Assembly (NCBI RefSeq): GCF_014490445.1
Contig: NZ_JACTUZ010000005.1
Coordinates: forward strand, 31,341 to 95,340
Source: Pseudoroseomonas ludipueritiae
GTDB lineage: Bacteria > Pseudomonadota > Alphaproteobacteria > Acetobacterales > Acetobacteraceae
Direction of reading: 5' to 3'
DNA: 64,000 bases
Below, piece by piece: positions 53,082 through 62,282 of this stretch (its first letter is position 1; each line of letters begins with the position of its first letter). The notes beneath the pieces were generated by a model. It was not told the origin of the DNA. It ran no database searches and saw only the letters and a program-made list of their open reading frames with translations. A program made the translations under genes and the position numbers.

Positions 53082-53723
53082 ATGGATTCGCCCGTGCCTT
53101 CAGCATCCCTCCTGGCCGCCATCTACCTGGTGGCCATCACCGCCGAGGCCATGTCCGGTGCGCTCGCCGCCGGGCGGCGCAACATGGACATCTTCGGCGT
53201 CGCCGTCATCGCCTTCGTGACCGCGCTGGGCGGCGGCACCATCCGCGACCTGACCCTTGGCCGCTTTCCCATCGGCTGGACCCAGCATCCGGAATACGTC
53301 TACCTGGTGATCTCCGCCGGGCTGCTGACCACGGTGGTTGCGTCCTTCATGGGCAACCTGAAGCGCGTCTTCCTGGTGCTGGACGCCATGGGGCTGGTGG
53401 CTTTCTCGCTGATCGGCTGCAGCGTCGCGCTGAAGATGGACTACCCGACCATCGTCGTCATCATGTCCGGCATGATCACCGGCATCTGCGGCGGCATCCT
53501 GCGCGACGTGCTGTGCAACCAGGTGCCGGTGGTGTTCCGGCGGGAACTCTATGCCAGCGTCTCGCTCGCGGTCTGCGCGCTGTTCCTCAGCCTGCGCGCG
53601 CTGGGCATCGATACCGACCTCAACACCGCGATCAGCTTCACCGCTGGCCTGACGCTCCGCCTCCTGGCGATCTGGGGCGGCTGGAGGCTGCCGGTCTTCT
53701 CCTACCACCAGCGCTGGGAATAG
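53082..53723 (+). CDS. TRIC/UPF0126 (YadS/YicG) family membrane protein
   Basis: 213-aa integral membrane protein of seven helices built from two three-helix repeats, each with a glycine-rich signature: ALGGGTIRDLTLGRFPIGW and GICGGILRDVLCNQVPVVFRRELYA. Family members are trimeric cation channel homologues, and some are linked to glycine handling because the glycine riboswitch often precedes them; here it does. The start ATG follows GGAG at 53068-53071, inside a small possible hairpin with CTCC (53077-53080). Confidence 0.93.
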   Translation: MDSPVPSASLLAAIYLVAITAEAMSGALAAGRRNMDIFGVAVIAFVTALGGGTIRDLTLGRFPIGWTQHPEYVYLVISAGLLTTVVASFMGNLKRVFLVLDAMGLVAFSLIGCSVALKMDYPTIVVIMSGMITGICGGILRDVLCNQVPVVFRRELYASVSLAVCALFLSLRALGIDTDLNTAISFTAGLTLRLLAIWGGWRLPVFSYHQRWE

Positions 53724-53743
53724 GCGGGGAAACCCGCCGCCGG

Positions 53744-54517
53744 TCAGCCGGCCGCCTCCCGTGCCTGCCGGGCCATCCTTGCCAGGAGGGCACGCAGCGC
53801 CCCCGGGTCCCGTACCGGCTCGGGGAAGGGGATGCGCAGCGGCGGTTGGCCTTCCAGCAGCAGGTCCATCCCATCCGGATCCAGGCCCGTCAGCCGCCAG
53901 GGGCCGGGGATGGCGCCGGCCATCCGGGTGGCGTAGAGGCCGACCGCCTCGGCATGGTCGGCGTTCATATGCGCCACGGCCTCCGGCTCGGCGGCCAGCA
54001 GGGGCCCGGCGTCCGTCAGGTCGGTCAGCAGCGCCTCGGGCGGCAGTTCCGGGGCACGGCCGAAGCCCGCCACCAGATGCGCTGCCCGCGGCCGCACCCG
54101 CCAGAAGCCGAAATCCGGAAAATCGACATAAAGCGCCGCCTTCGGGTGCCGGGCCAGGAAGCGGCCCCGCAGGTGCGGCGCCGCCGCCCGCTCCACGGTG
54201 CCGGAGAGGGTCAGGCGCGGATGCGCCAACGGGTCGCCCTTGCCGCCACGCGCCAGCAGCAGCGACACACGGCCATCCGCCGCCATGTTGCGGCTGTGCA
54301 GCGCGAGACGCGACGCCAGAAGCAGCGGCGATCCATCGAAATCCGTGGCCATCGTGACCAGCGAGACGAAAGGATGCCCGCCCGCCGGGTCCAGCGTGGC
54401 CAGGGAGGCGGTCAGCGCCTCCCGCAGCAGGGCACGGGCCAGGGCGGGGTGGTCGCCGGCGCCTGGCTCGGGCAGGCGCTCGGCACGCGGGGTGATGGAG
54501 GGGCCTTCGGTGCTCAT
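53744..54517 (-). CDS. HugZ-like pyridoxamine-phosphate-oxidase-fold protein with DUF2470 domain
   Basis: 257 aa. Split-barrel flavin-binding fold (about 20-160: SLATLDPAGGHPFVSLV, LASRLALHSRNMAADGRVSLLL, LTLSGTVER) followed by a DUF2470 domain with EAVAHMNADHAEAVGLYA. Relatives include heme-utilisation proteins of the HugZ type and heme-binding proteins. ATG 54517 with AGGA upstream is chosen over 54607. A role in heme or iron use is possible but not shown. Confidence 0.85.
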   Translation of the reverse strand: MSTEGPSITPRAERLPEPGAGDHPALARALLREALTASLATLDPAGGHPFVSLVTMATDFDGSPLLLASRLALHSRNMAADGRVSLLLARGGKGDPLAHPRLTLSGTVERAAAPHLRGRFLARHPKAALYVDFPDFGFWRVRPRAAHLVAGFGRAPELPPEALLTDLTDAGPLLAAEPEAVAHMNADHAEAVGLYATRMAGAIPGPWRLTGLDPDGMDLLLEGQPPLRIPFPEPVRDPGALRALLARMARQAREAAG

Positions 54518-54603
54518 GCGCCGCATCCTGCCACGGGCGCGGGGCGGCCGCACTCGTGAGTTCGGCTGCTCGATCTGCCGGTTGACGCGTAGAAGAGCAC
54601 CCG

Positions 54604-55006
54604 TCACATCTCGGGTTTGGTGGCAAGAAGCATGGCGCCGCCACGCGGGGCAGGATGCCGATGCCCTGCCGCGCTTCTGCCAGCCCCGCCACGGTCAGGG
54701 TCTGCCGCGCCTGATAACGCATGGGGGAGGGTGAGGCCCTGGCTGTTGGCAAGATCCTCCACCACTTCCCGCGACCTGGCCATCATCACCAGCGGGTGGC
54801 GTGTCATCAGGCGCAACCCGGCGCGCGGGCGGCTGGGCAGCAGGTCCGGCGGATTCGGACCCCAGGCCGAATTTCACGTCCTGCGCCCGCACGTCGGAGG
54901 CGCCGCCGTTGCCGCGCCAAAAGCGCCGATACTGATGACATCCCGCGCGAGATTCTCGATATGTCGGCGCAGGATGCTGCCCGGCTGCGCGCCAGCGGCG
55001 TGATCT
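54604..55006 (-). pseudogene. degraded LysR-family regulator
   Basis: Minus-strand relics lie in several frames. One holds RHIENLARDVISIG, like the LysR linker helix. A second reads RLMTRHPLVMMARSREVVEDLANSQGLTLPH. A third reads YQARQTLTVAGLAEARQGIGILPRVAAP. The second and third join into a LysR effector-domain end (the GLGIGILPR type), and AMLLATKPEM then returns to the second frame. Such frame changes, with no helix-turn-helix, mark a decayed gene. Confidence 0.6.
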
Positions 55007-55025
55007 GAACCAGGGGAACCGCCCG

Positions 55026-56762
55026 ATGCCCGCCTATACCGCGCCGGTCGACGACATGATCTTCGTGCTGGGAGAGTTGCTGGACGCGCCCGCCGTGCTG
55101 GCGCCCCTGGGCGGGGAAGAGGTGCCGCTCTCCCTGATGGCCGAGGTGCTGAGTGAGGCCGGGCGCTTCTGCGAGAAGGTGGCCCAGCCCATCAACCGCA
55201 GCGGCGACGAGGAAGGCTGCGTGCTGGAGAATGGCGCCGTCCGCACGCCGAAGGGCTTTCCCGAAGCCTATGCGGCCTTCGTGGAGGGCGGCTGGCCGGG
55301 CCTGTCCCACGCGCCGGAACATGGCGGGCAGGGGCTGCCGCGCGTGCTGCAGGTGCTCTTCGACGAGATGCTGTCCTCAGCCAATTTCTCCTTCGGGCTT
55401 TATCCGGGCCTGACGCGCGGCGCTGTGGAGGCCATCGGGCGCCATGCCGATGCCGGCCTGAAGGAAGCCTACCTGCCGCCCATGGTGGAAGGCCGCTGGA
55501 TGGGCGCCATGGCGCTGACCGAGGCCCAGGCCGGCACCGACCTCGGCCTGCTGCGCGCGAAGGCGGAGCCGCAGGTGGATGGCAGCTACCACGTCACCGG
55601 CAGCAAGATCTTCATCAGTGCCGGTGATCATGACCTGGCTGAGAACATCATCCACCTGGTGCTGGCGCGGTTGCCGGATGCGCCGCCGGGGGTGAAGGGC
55701 ATCAGCCTCTTCCTGGTGCCGAAGTTCCTGCCGGATGCCGAAGGGCGCCCCGGGCAGCGCAACGGCGTCTCGGTGGGTTCGATCGAGCACAAGATGGGCA
55801 TCAAGGCCTCCGCCACCTGCGTCATGAACTATGACGAGGCCACCGGCTGGCTGGTCGGCGCGCCGCACCAGGGCCTGCGCGCCATGTTCACCATGATGAA
55901 TGCGGAGCGGCTCTTTGTGGGCATCCAGGGCCTCGGCATCGCGGAAGCCGCCTACCAGGGTGCCAGCGCCTATGCGCGGGAGCGGCTGCAGGGCCGTGCG
56001 CCGGGAGCCGCCGCAGGTGGCGCGCAGCCCATCCTGGTACACCCGGATGTCCGGAAGATGCTGCTCAGCATCAGGGCCTTCGCCGAAGCCGGCCGCGCGC
56101 TGGCAGCCTGGACGGCGCTGGAGATGGAGAAAGCCGCGCGCCACCCGGACCCTGCCGCCCGTGCCCGCGCCGATGGCATGGTGGCGCTGCTGACACCGGT
56201 CATCAAGGCCGCCTTCACCGACCTCGGCTTCGAGGCGGCGGTGCAGGGGCAGCAGGTCTTCGGCGGCCATGGCTATGTGCGTGAATGGGGGATGGAGCAA
56301 CTGGTGCGCGATGCCCGCATCGCGCAGATCTATGAAGGCACCAATGGCGTGCAGGCCATGGACCTGGTGGGCCGCAAGCTGACGATGGATGGCGGCGCCC
56401 TGCCGCGCGCCTTCTTCGCCGAGATCCGCGACAGCCTCGCCGCCCATGCCGCCTCGGAATTCGCCACCCCCGTGCTGGAAGCGCTGAGCCGGCTGGAAGC
56501 CGCCACGGAGGCCCTGGCCGCCCGCGCCGCCGCCGACCCCGCCGAGACTGGCGCGGCGGCCACCGATTACCTGCGCTTCTTCGCGCTGGTGGCGCTGGGC
56601 TGGATGTGGGCACGCATGGCGCTGCTGCCCTCCGCGCCCCCGGCCAAGCAGGCGGTGGCGCGCTTCTTCATGGCGCGCGTGCTGCCGCAGACCGTGGCGC
56701 TGGAGCTGGCCCTGAAGGCCGGCGCCGCGCCCCTGATGGCGCTGGAGGAAGCCGCCTTCTGA
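55026..56762 (+). CDS. acyl-CoA dehydrogenase, long (DmdC/FadE-like) form
   Basis: 578-aa FAD flavoprotein, longer than short/medium-chain enzymes because of the added N-terminal helix (YTAPVDDMIFVLGELL) and C-terminal domain typical of the DmdC/FadE5-like group. Landmarks: GLSHAPEHGGQGLP, MALTEAQAGTDLG, ITGSKIF-type stretch as VTGSKIFISAGDHD, the catalytic glutamate in AQIYEGTNGVQAMDL and GGHGYVREWGME. It oxidises an acyl-CoA to the enoyl-CoA. Substrate unknown, perhaps a methylthio- or branched acyl chain by family. ATG with AGGGGA upstream. Confidence 0.92.
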   Translation: MPAYTAPVDDMIFVLGELLDAPAVLAPLGGEEVPLSLMAEVLSEAGRFCEKVAQPINRSGDEEGCVLENGAVRTPKGFPEAYAAFVEGGWPGLSHAPEHGGQGLPRVLQVLFDEMLSSANFSFGLYPGLTRGAVEAIGRHADAGLKEAYLPPMVEGRWMGAMALTEAQAGTDLGLLRAKAEPQVDGSYHVTGSKIFISAGDHDLAENIIHLVLARLPDAPPGVKGISLFLVPKFLPDAEGRPGQRNGVSVGSIEHKMGIKASATCVMNYDEATGWLVGAPHQGLRAMFTMMNAERLFVGIQGLGIAEAAYQGASAYARERLQGRAPGAAAGGAQPILVHPDVRKMLLSIRAFAEAGRALAAWTALEMEKAARHPDPAARARADGMVALLTPVIKAAFTDLGFEAAVQGQQVFGGHGYVREWGMEQLVRDARIAQIYEGTNGVQAMDLVGRKLTMDGGALPRAFFAEIRDSLAAHAASEFATPVLEALSRLEAATEALAARAAADPAETGAAATDYLRFFALVALGWMWARMALLPSAPPAKQAVARFFMARVLPQTVALELALKAGAAPLMALEEAAF

Positions 56763-56861
56763 TCCATGCGCGGGCAGCACAGATGTTGTGCTGCCCCTGC
56801 CCGTGCCCGCCCCGCGCGGTTGCCCATAACACTGCGGCAAGCCTTCGGGAGGAGATTTGCC

Positions 56862-58100
56862 ATGGGCGCCGCTGCGGGAATGCCGCCTCTGACGGGGTTG
56901 CGCGTACTGGACTTCACCCGCGTCATCGCCGGGCCTTACCTCACCATGATGCTGGCCGATCTGGGCTGCGAGGTCATCAAGGTGGAAAGTCCGGCCTATG
57001 GCGACGATACCCGCCTGAGCCAGCCGCCGGGCAGGGGCGGTGAATCCGCGATCTTCATGGGCCTCAACCGCCACAAGCGCAGCGTGGTGCTGGACCTTGC
57101 CCGCCCGGAGGGCCGCGACTTGGCCCGCCGCCTGGCGCTGGAATGCGACGTGCTGGTGGAGAACTTCCGCCCCGGCGCCATGCAGCGCCTCGGCCTGGAT
57201 GACGCGGCGCTGCGGGAGGCGCATCCGGAGCTGATCTATTGCTCCATCTCCGGCTATGGCCACCACAGCCGCTTCCGCGACATCCCGGGCTATGACCCCA
57301 TCGCCCAGGCCGAAACCGGACTGATGTACATGACTGGCGATGCCAGCATGCCGCCGATCCGCTCCGGCGGCTCCGTCATCGATGTGCTGACGGGCATGCA
57401 TGCCGGCATGGGCATCCTGGCGGCGCTGCATGCGCGGGCACAGACGGGGCAGGGGCAGTTTGTTGATCTCTCGCTCTACGACACGGCGCTATCCTCCCTT
57501 GGCTTCATCACGCAGGGGCCGCTGCTGACGGGGCGCGATCCGCAGCGGCTGGGCAATACCTCCTTCTTCATGGCACCCAACGGTGTCTATTCCTGCGCCG
57601 ATGGCGATGTGATGATCAGCGCCGGCAACAACCGCCTCTTCGCCCGGCTCTGCGAGGGGCTGGGCCTGCCGGAAATGCCCTGCGACCCGCGCTTCAACAG
57701 CAACGCCGCGCGCCTGACCAACCTGGAAGCGATGAACGCCATGCTTTCCGCTCGCCTCGGCCAGAAGCCGCGCGAGGAATGGGTGGTGAAGCTGCGGCAG
57801 GTGGGCGTGCCGATCGGCGCCGTGCGGACGCCGCTGCAGGCTCTGTCCGCCGTGGAAACCGAGGCCAGCGGCATGTTGCATGAGGTGGAGCACCCGGCAG
57901 CCGGCACGATGCGCACGGTGGGCAACGCGATCCATCTTTCCGGCACGCCTCTACGCGCCCCGGCCCCGGCGCCCGTGCTGGACCAACATACGGACGGGGT
58001 GCTACGGGATGTCCTGGGGCTGGAGCCGGAGGAGATCACCCGGTTGCGCCAGGAAGGGACCACTGGCCCGGCGCGCCAGCCTGCCGCGGCGGAGGCCTGA
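56862..58100 (+). CDS. CaiB/BaiF family CoA-transferase
   Basis: 412 aa. LTGLRVLDFTRVIAGPYLTMMLADLGCEVIKVE, FMGLNRHKRSVVLDL and the catalytic aspartate in TGQGQFVDLSLYDTALSS are intact. The GGAGGAG ribosome site sits 7 nt before ATG 56862. It is 99 nt downstream of the acyl-CoA dehydrogenase and should activate the acid fed to that enzyme. The exact acid is unknown. Confidence 0.92.
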   Translation: MGAAAGMPPLTGLRVLDFTRVIAGPYLTMMLADLGCEVIKVESPAYGDDTRLSQPPGRGGESAIFMGLNRHKRSVVLDLARPEGRDLARRLALECDVLVENFRPGAMQRLGLDDAALREAHPELIYCSISGYGHHSRFRDIPGYDPIAQAETGLMYMTGDASMPPIRSGGSVIDVLTGMHAGMGILAALHARAQTGQGQFVDLSLYDTALSSLGFITQGPLLTGRDPQRLGNTSFFMAPNGVYSCADGDVMISAGNNRLFARLCEGLGLPEMPCDPRFNSNAARLTNLEAMNAMLSARLGQKPREEWVVKLRQVGVPIGAVRTPLQALSAVETEASGMLHEVEHPAAGTMRTVGNAIHLSGTPLRAPAPAPVLDQHTDGVLRDVLGLEPEEITRLRQEGTTGPARQPAAAEA

Positions 58101-58104
58101 AAAC

Positions 58105-59076
58105 ATGACGCCGCCACGCTGCGTGATTCTTGACGACTACCAGGATGCCGCCCTGCGCTCGGCCGATTGGTCCAGCCTGGAAGGCCGCGTGCGGGTCGAG
58201 CCCCTGCGCGAGCATCTCTCCCCCGAGGAACTGCCCGCCGCCATCGGCGATGCCCAGATCGTGGTGGCGATGCGGGAGCGCACGCGCTTTGATGCTGCTA
58301 CCCTGGCCCAACTGCCGGCACTGAAACTGCTGATCACCACCGCCATGCGCAACGCCTCCATCGACATGGCGGCGGCGGCGGCGCGCGGCATCACCGTCTG
58401 CGGCACCCCCAGCGTGCCCAACCCGACACCGGAACTGACCTGGGGCCTGCTGCTGGCCCTGGCCCGGCAGATCCCGCAGGAGCACGCCAATCTGCGTGCC
58501 GGCGGCGCCCAGTGGCAGACCAGCCTGGGCTTTGACCTGGCGCGCAAGACCATCGGCATCATCGGGCTTGGCAATATCGGGCAGGTGGTCGCCCGCTATG
58601 CCCGCGCCTTCGACATGTCCGTCCTGGCCTGGAGCCCCAACCTGACGGCGGAGCGTTGCGAGGCCGCCGGCGCGCGCCTCGCGCCCTCCCTGGACGCGCT
58701 GATGTCGGAGTCCGATGTGGTGACGCTGCACATGGTGCTGGCGCCTAGCACACGCGGCATGATCGGCGCGCGGGAGATCGGGCTGATGAAGCCGGATGCG
58801 CTGCTGGTGAATACCTCGCGCGGGCCGCTGGTGGATGCGGCGGCCTTGCAGGCGGCGCTGCGGGAAGGCCGCATCGGCGGCGCCGCGCTGGATGTCTTCG
58901 AGGAAGAGCCGCTGCCGGCCGGCAGCCCCTGGCGCAGCCTGCCGAACCTCGTGACCACGCCGCATCTCGGCTATGTCAGCGCGCGCAACTACGGCCAGTA
59001 TTTCACCGGCGTCGTCGAGAATATCGATGGCTGGCTGCGCGGCAGCCCGGTGCGGGTTCTCGCCGCGCCAGGCTGA
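58105..59076 (+). CDS. D-isomer-specific 2-hydroxyacid dehydrogenase
   Basis: 323 aa. Rossmann motif IGLGNIGQVVARYA; catalytic Arg in NTSRGPLVD, Glu in FEEEPLPA and His in TTPHLGYVS. It starts 4 nt after the CoA-transferase stop, with GGAGG spanning the end of that gene. It is a different subgroup from the 41435 enzyme. Substrate unknown. Confidence 0.9.
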   Translation: MTPPRCVILDDYQDAALRSADWSSLEGRVRVEPLREHLSPEELPAAIGDAQIVVAMRERTRFDAATLAQLPALKLLITTAMRNASIDMAAAAARGITVCGTPSVPNPTPELTWGLLLALARQIPQEHANLRAGGAQWQTSLGFDLARKTIGIIGLGNIGQVVARYARAFDMSVLAWSPNLTAERCEAAGARLAPSLDALMSESDVVTLHMVLAPSTRGMIGAREIGLMKPDALLVNTSRGPLVDAAALQAALREGRIGGAALDVFEEEPLPAGSPWRSLPNLVTTPHLGYVSARNYGQYFTGVVENIDGWLRGSPVRVLAAPG

Positions 59077-59087
59077 CCGCCTGCGGC

Positions 59088-60053
59088 TCAATCGAGCCGC
59101 AGGTTCCGCTCCTTCACCAGCTTGCCCCAGGAGGCGCGCTCCGAGGCCAGCTTCGCCGTGAACTCGGCGGGGCCGAGGTAGCGCGGCTCCAGCCCGCCGC
59201 GGATCAGCTTCTCCTGCGTCGCGGGGTCTTCCACCGCGGCGCGCACATCCCGGGCGATGCGGTCCCGCAGTGCCTCCGGCAGGCCCTTGGGGCCGATGAA
59301 GCCGTACCAGGTCTCGGAATCCATCGGCACGCCGGATTCGCGGATGGTGGGCACCTCCGGCATGTCCGCGCCCCGCGTGGCGCGGCCGCTGGCCAGTGCC
59401 TTCAGCTTGCCTTCCCGCACGAAGCTCATGGTGCCGGCGGTGTCGAAGACCGCATCGACATTGCCGGCCATCAGGTCCGTGATGGCGGGGGCGGAGCCGC
59501 GATAGGGCACATGCGTCATCTGGAAGCCGGCCTGGCTCGCCAGCATCTCCGCCGCCGTATGCGTGCTGCTGCCGACGCCGGAGGAGCCGAAGCTGACCCC
59601 GCCGCGCGTGCGCTTGGCATAGGCGATGAACTCCTGCAGATCATTCGCCGGCAGATCCTTGCGGATATAGAGCACGCCGACGGAAATGCCGATCTGCGCG
59701 ATGGGCACCATGGCACTGGGGTCGAAGGTCAGGTCCCGCATCATCAGCGGGTTCATGACGAAGCCGAAGGCCGTCAGCAGCAACGCATAGCCGTCCGGCG
59801 CCGCCTGCGATGCAGCGGCGGTGCCGATCATGGTTCCGCCGCCGGGGCGGTTGTCCACCACCACGCCATGCTTCCACACCGCCGAAAGCGGCTGGCTGAT
59901 GGCACGGGCATAGATATCCGTGGGCCCACCGGCCGCATAGGGCACGATGAGCTGCACGGGGCGGCTGGGGAAATCCGCCTGCGCCCGCACAGGGCGCGCG
60001 GCGGCCAGCCCGGCCGCACCCAGCAGCAGGGCCAGACCGCGTCTTCGCAACAT
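59088..60053 (-). CDS. Bug-family tripartite tricarboxylate transporter binding protein
   Basis: 321 aa with signal LRRRGLALLLGAAGLAAARPVRAQ (possible twin-arginine). Family blocks: FPSRPVQLIVPYAAGGPTDIYAR, RPGGGTMIGTAAASQAAPDGYALLL, THVPYRGSAPAITDLMAGNVD. The ATG 60053 has AGGA just upstream; the frame is open to 60080. Third orphan Bug protein of the window; it lies with the enoyl-CoA hydratase and CoA-transferase as a minus-strand operon and probably delivers their acid substrate. Confidence 0.92.
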   Translation of the reverse strand: MLRRRGLALLLGAAGLAAARPVRAQADFPSRPVQLIVPYAAGGPTDIYARAISQPLSAVWKHGVVVDNRPGGGTMIGTAAASQAAPDGYALLLTAFGFVMNPLMMRDLTFDPSAMVPIAQIGISVGVLYIRKDLPANDLQEFIAYAKRTRGGVSFGSSGVGSSTHTAAEMLASQAGFQMTHVPYRGSAPAITDLMAGNVDAVFDTAGTMSFVREGKLKALASGRATRGADMPEVPTIRESGVPMDSETWYGFIGPKGLPEALRDRIARDVRAAVEDPATQEKLIRGGLEPRYLGPAEFTAKLASERASWGKLVKERNLRLD

Positions 60054-60066
60054 GGTCCTGCTTCCC

Positions 60067-60825
60067 TCAGCGGCCGACAAAGACCGGCGCGCGCTTTTCC
60101 AAAGTAGCGCGGCGGGCTTCCTGCGCGTCCTCGGTACGGGAGAGGGCGACGGTGAAATCCTGCTCCATCCGATAGGCGTCGCGCGGCGGCATCAGGTCGG
60201 CGATGTCGCAGGAGCGCTTGGCATAGCCGATGGCCAGCGGGCTCTTGGAGGCGATGGTGGCGGCTATGGCCATGGCCTCCGGCATTAGCTTCTCCTGCGG
60301 CAGCACGGCCTCGATGACATTCATGCGGTAGAGCTCGCTGGCCGGGACGCGCTTGCCGGTGAAAAACAGATGCCGCATGTGGGAGCGCCCCAGCAGGCTC
60401 TTCAGCATCGCGGCGCCGCCGGCCAGGCCGACATCGATCTCGGGCATGCCGAAGACGGCTTCCTCGGCGGCCAGCATGATGTCGCAATGCGCCATCAGCG
60501 CGAAGCCGAGGCCCAGCGCCGCGCCATTCACCGCCGCGATCACCGGCTTCTTGCATTCCATGATGGAATTGCCGGTCTCGCGCGTCACGCGGTTATGCGC
60601 GCCAAAGACGCCGGGCTTGGAAGGGTCCGGCCGGTCCTTCAGGTCGGCGCCGGCGCAGAAGACCTTGTGCGCGGACCGCAGGATGGCGACGCGGGCGTCG
60701 TCGCGATCGCTGATCTCGTCGAAGACCTCGATCAGCCGGTGCCGCATCTCGCGGTTCATGGCATTCACCGGCGGCCGATCCAGGGTCACGACGGCGATGT
60801 AGTCGGACACTTCCAGATGGATCAT
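60067..60825 (-). CDS. enoyl-CoA hydratase/isomerase family protein
   Basis: 252-aa crotonase-fold protein. Oxyanion-hole and active-site stretches: FCAGADLKDRPD, KPVIAAVNGAALGLGFALMAHCDIMLAAEEAVFGMPEIDVGLAGG. The acid at MPEIDVGL corresponds to one of the crotonase catalytic glutamates. It starts 40 nt after the CoA-transferase stop and ends 13 nt before the Bug gene. Confidence 0.92.
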   Translation of the reverse strand: MIHLEVSDYIAVVTLDRPPVNAMNREMRHRLIEVFDEISDRDDARVAILRSAHKVFCAGADLKDRPDPSKPGVFGAHNRVTRETGNSIMECKKPVIAAVNGAALGLGFALMAHCDIMLAAEEAVFGMPEIDVGLAGGAAMLKSLLGRSHMRHLFFTGKRVPASELYRMNVIEAVLPQEKLMPEAMAIAATIASKSPLAIGYAKRSCDIADLMPPRDAYRMEQDFTVALSRTEDAQEARRATLEKRAPVFVGR

Positions 60826-60865
60826 CTTCTTTCCTCCCTTGTTGTTTATGCAGGCGGCAGTGGAT

Positions 60866-62056
60866 TTAGGCGGCGGGTTCCAATCCCAGCTCGCGCAGGA
60901 TCTCGTCCGAATGCTGGCCCAGCATCGGCGGCGGGCGGTCGAAGGAGAGCGGCGCCTCCCTGAAGCGCAATGGGCTCACGATCTGCGGCACGGTGCCGCT
61001 GGCCGGGTGCGGCAGTTCGCGCACCATCTGGCGGTGCCGCACCTGCGGATCCGCCAGCACCTGCGGCACGGTGTTGATCGGGCCGCAGGGTACGCCGGCC
61101 CTGGTCAGGCCTTCCACCACATCCTGCACGCGCATCCGCCCCAGGGCGGCGCGCACGCCTTCCAGCAGTTCCGGCAGGTGCTGCAGCCGGCTGGGATTGT
61201 CCAGGAAGCGCGGATCGGTGGCGAATTCCGGGATGCCGATGACATGGCAGAGCCGTCGGTACTGTGCGTCATTGCCGACGCCAAGCGCGATTTTGCCATC
61301 GGCGCAGGCGAAGACATCCTGCGGCTGGATATTCGGGTGCTTGTTGCCGCTGCGCTTCGGGGTATTGCCGGTCAGCAGGTGGTTCATGCCCTGGTTGGCC
61401 AGCAGCGCGGTGGCGACATCCAGCATGGCGATATCGGCATGGTCGCCGCGCCCGGTGGCATTGCGCCGGGCCAGGCCGGCCAGGGCCGCGATGGCGGTAT
61501 AGAGCCCGGTTGTCAGGTCGATGATCGGCACGCCCACCTTTTGCGGCCCGCCGCCGGGCAGGTCGTCGCGCTCGCCGGTCACGCTCATCAGCCCGCCCAT
61601 GGCCTGGATGGCGAAGTCATAGGCGGCGTCCTGCGCCCGCGGCCCGTCCTGCCCGAAGCCGGTGACCGAGCAATAGACGAGCTGCGGCGCGATCTCCTTC
61701 AGGTCGTCATAGCCCAGGCCGAAGCGGGCCAGGTTGCCGACCTTGTAGTTCTCCAGGAGGATGTCGGACTTCACCGCCAGGGCGCGGATCACCGCCTGGC
61801 CCTCCGGCGTCGCGAGGTCGATCGCGACCGAGCGCTTGCCGCGATTGACGCTGAGGAAATAGCCGCTCTCCCGCGTGTCCTGGCCATCCTGGCCCTTCAG
61901 GAAGGGCGGGCCCCAGGCGCGGGAGTCATCGCCCACCTCGGGCCGCTCGACCTTGATGACATCGGCGCCCAGGTCGGCCAGCACCTGCCCGGCCCAGGGG
62001 CCCGCCAGGATGCGGCTGAGATCGAGCACGCGGATATGCGAAAGCGGACCTGCCAC
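60866..62056 (-). CDS. CaiB/BaiF family CoA-transferase
   Basis: 396 aa from a GTG start with GAGGAAAGG upstream. LSHIRVLDLSRILAGPWAGQVLADLGADVIKVERP, VNRGKRSVAIDL, and the catalytic aspartate in TGRGDHADIAMLDVATA are present. First gene of a minus-strand operon with the enoyl-CoA hydratase and Bug protein, divergent from a LysR regulator. It could activate a carboxylate brought in by the Bug system. Confidence 0.92.
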   Translation of the reverse strand: MAGPLSHIRVLDLSRILAGPWAGQVLADLGADVIKVERPEVGDDSRAWGPPFLKGQDGQDTRESGYFLSVNRGKRSVAIDLATPEGQAVIRALAVKSDILLENYKVGNLARFGLGYDDLKEIAPQLVYCSVTGFGQDGPRAQDAAYDFAIQAMGGLMSVTGERDDLPGGGPQKVGVPIIDLTTGLYTAIAALAGLARRNATGRGDHADIAMLDVATALLANQGMNHLLTGNTPKRSGNKHPNIQPQDVFACADGKIALGVGNDAQYRRLCHVIGIPEFATDPRFLDNPSRLQHLPELLEGVRAALGRMRVQDVVEGLTRAGVPCGPINTVPQVLADPQVRHRQMVRELPHPASGTVPQIVSPLRFREAPLSFDRPPPMLGQHSDEILRELGLEPAA

Positions 62057-62161
62057 GCGCGGACCTTTCCTCAACACCAGGGTTCTTGGGCCGCGAGGCG
62101 GCCGTCGCGCGCATGCTACCAGCCCAGGGCCTCGGCGCGCCGGCATAGAGGTGCACAGCAT

Positions 62162-62180
62162 TTGTGCAATATCGGCACAA
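62162..62180. promoter_or_regulatory. candidate LysR operator between the CoA-transferase and LysR genes
   Basis: Inverted repeat TTGTGC-7 nt-GCACAA, a T-x11-A-type symmetric site in the 226-bp gap between the divergent CoA-transferase operon and the lysR-type gene. The place fits autoregulation and control of the operon. Confidence 0.6.
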
Positions 62181-62282
62181 GCACCCGGACAGGGGCCGCG
62201 GCGGTGTCTGGCCAGCACGATCGGGGCTGGACATCGCGGTGCCAATGCGGCGAGATCAGGCACCACGACGGGCACACGTCGG

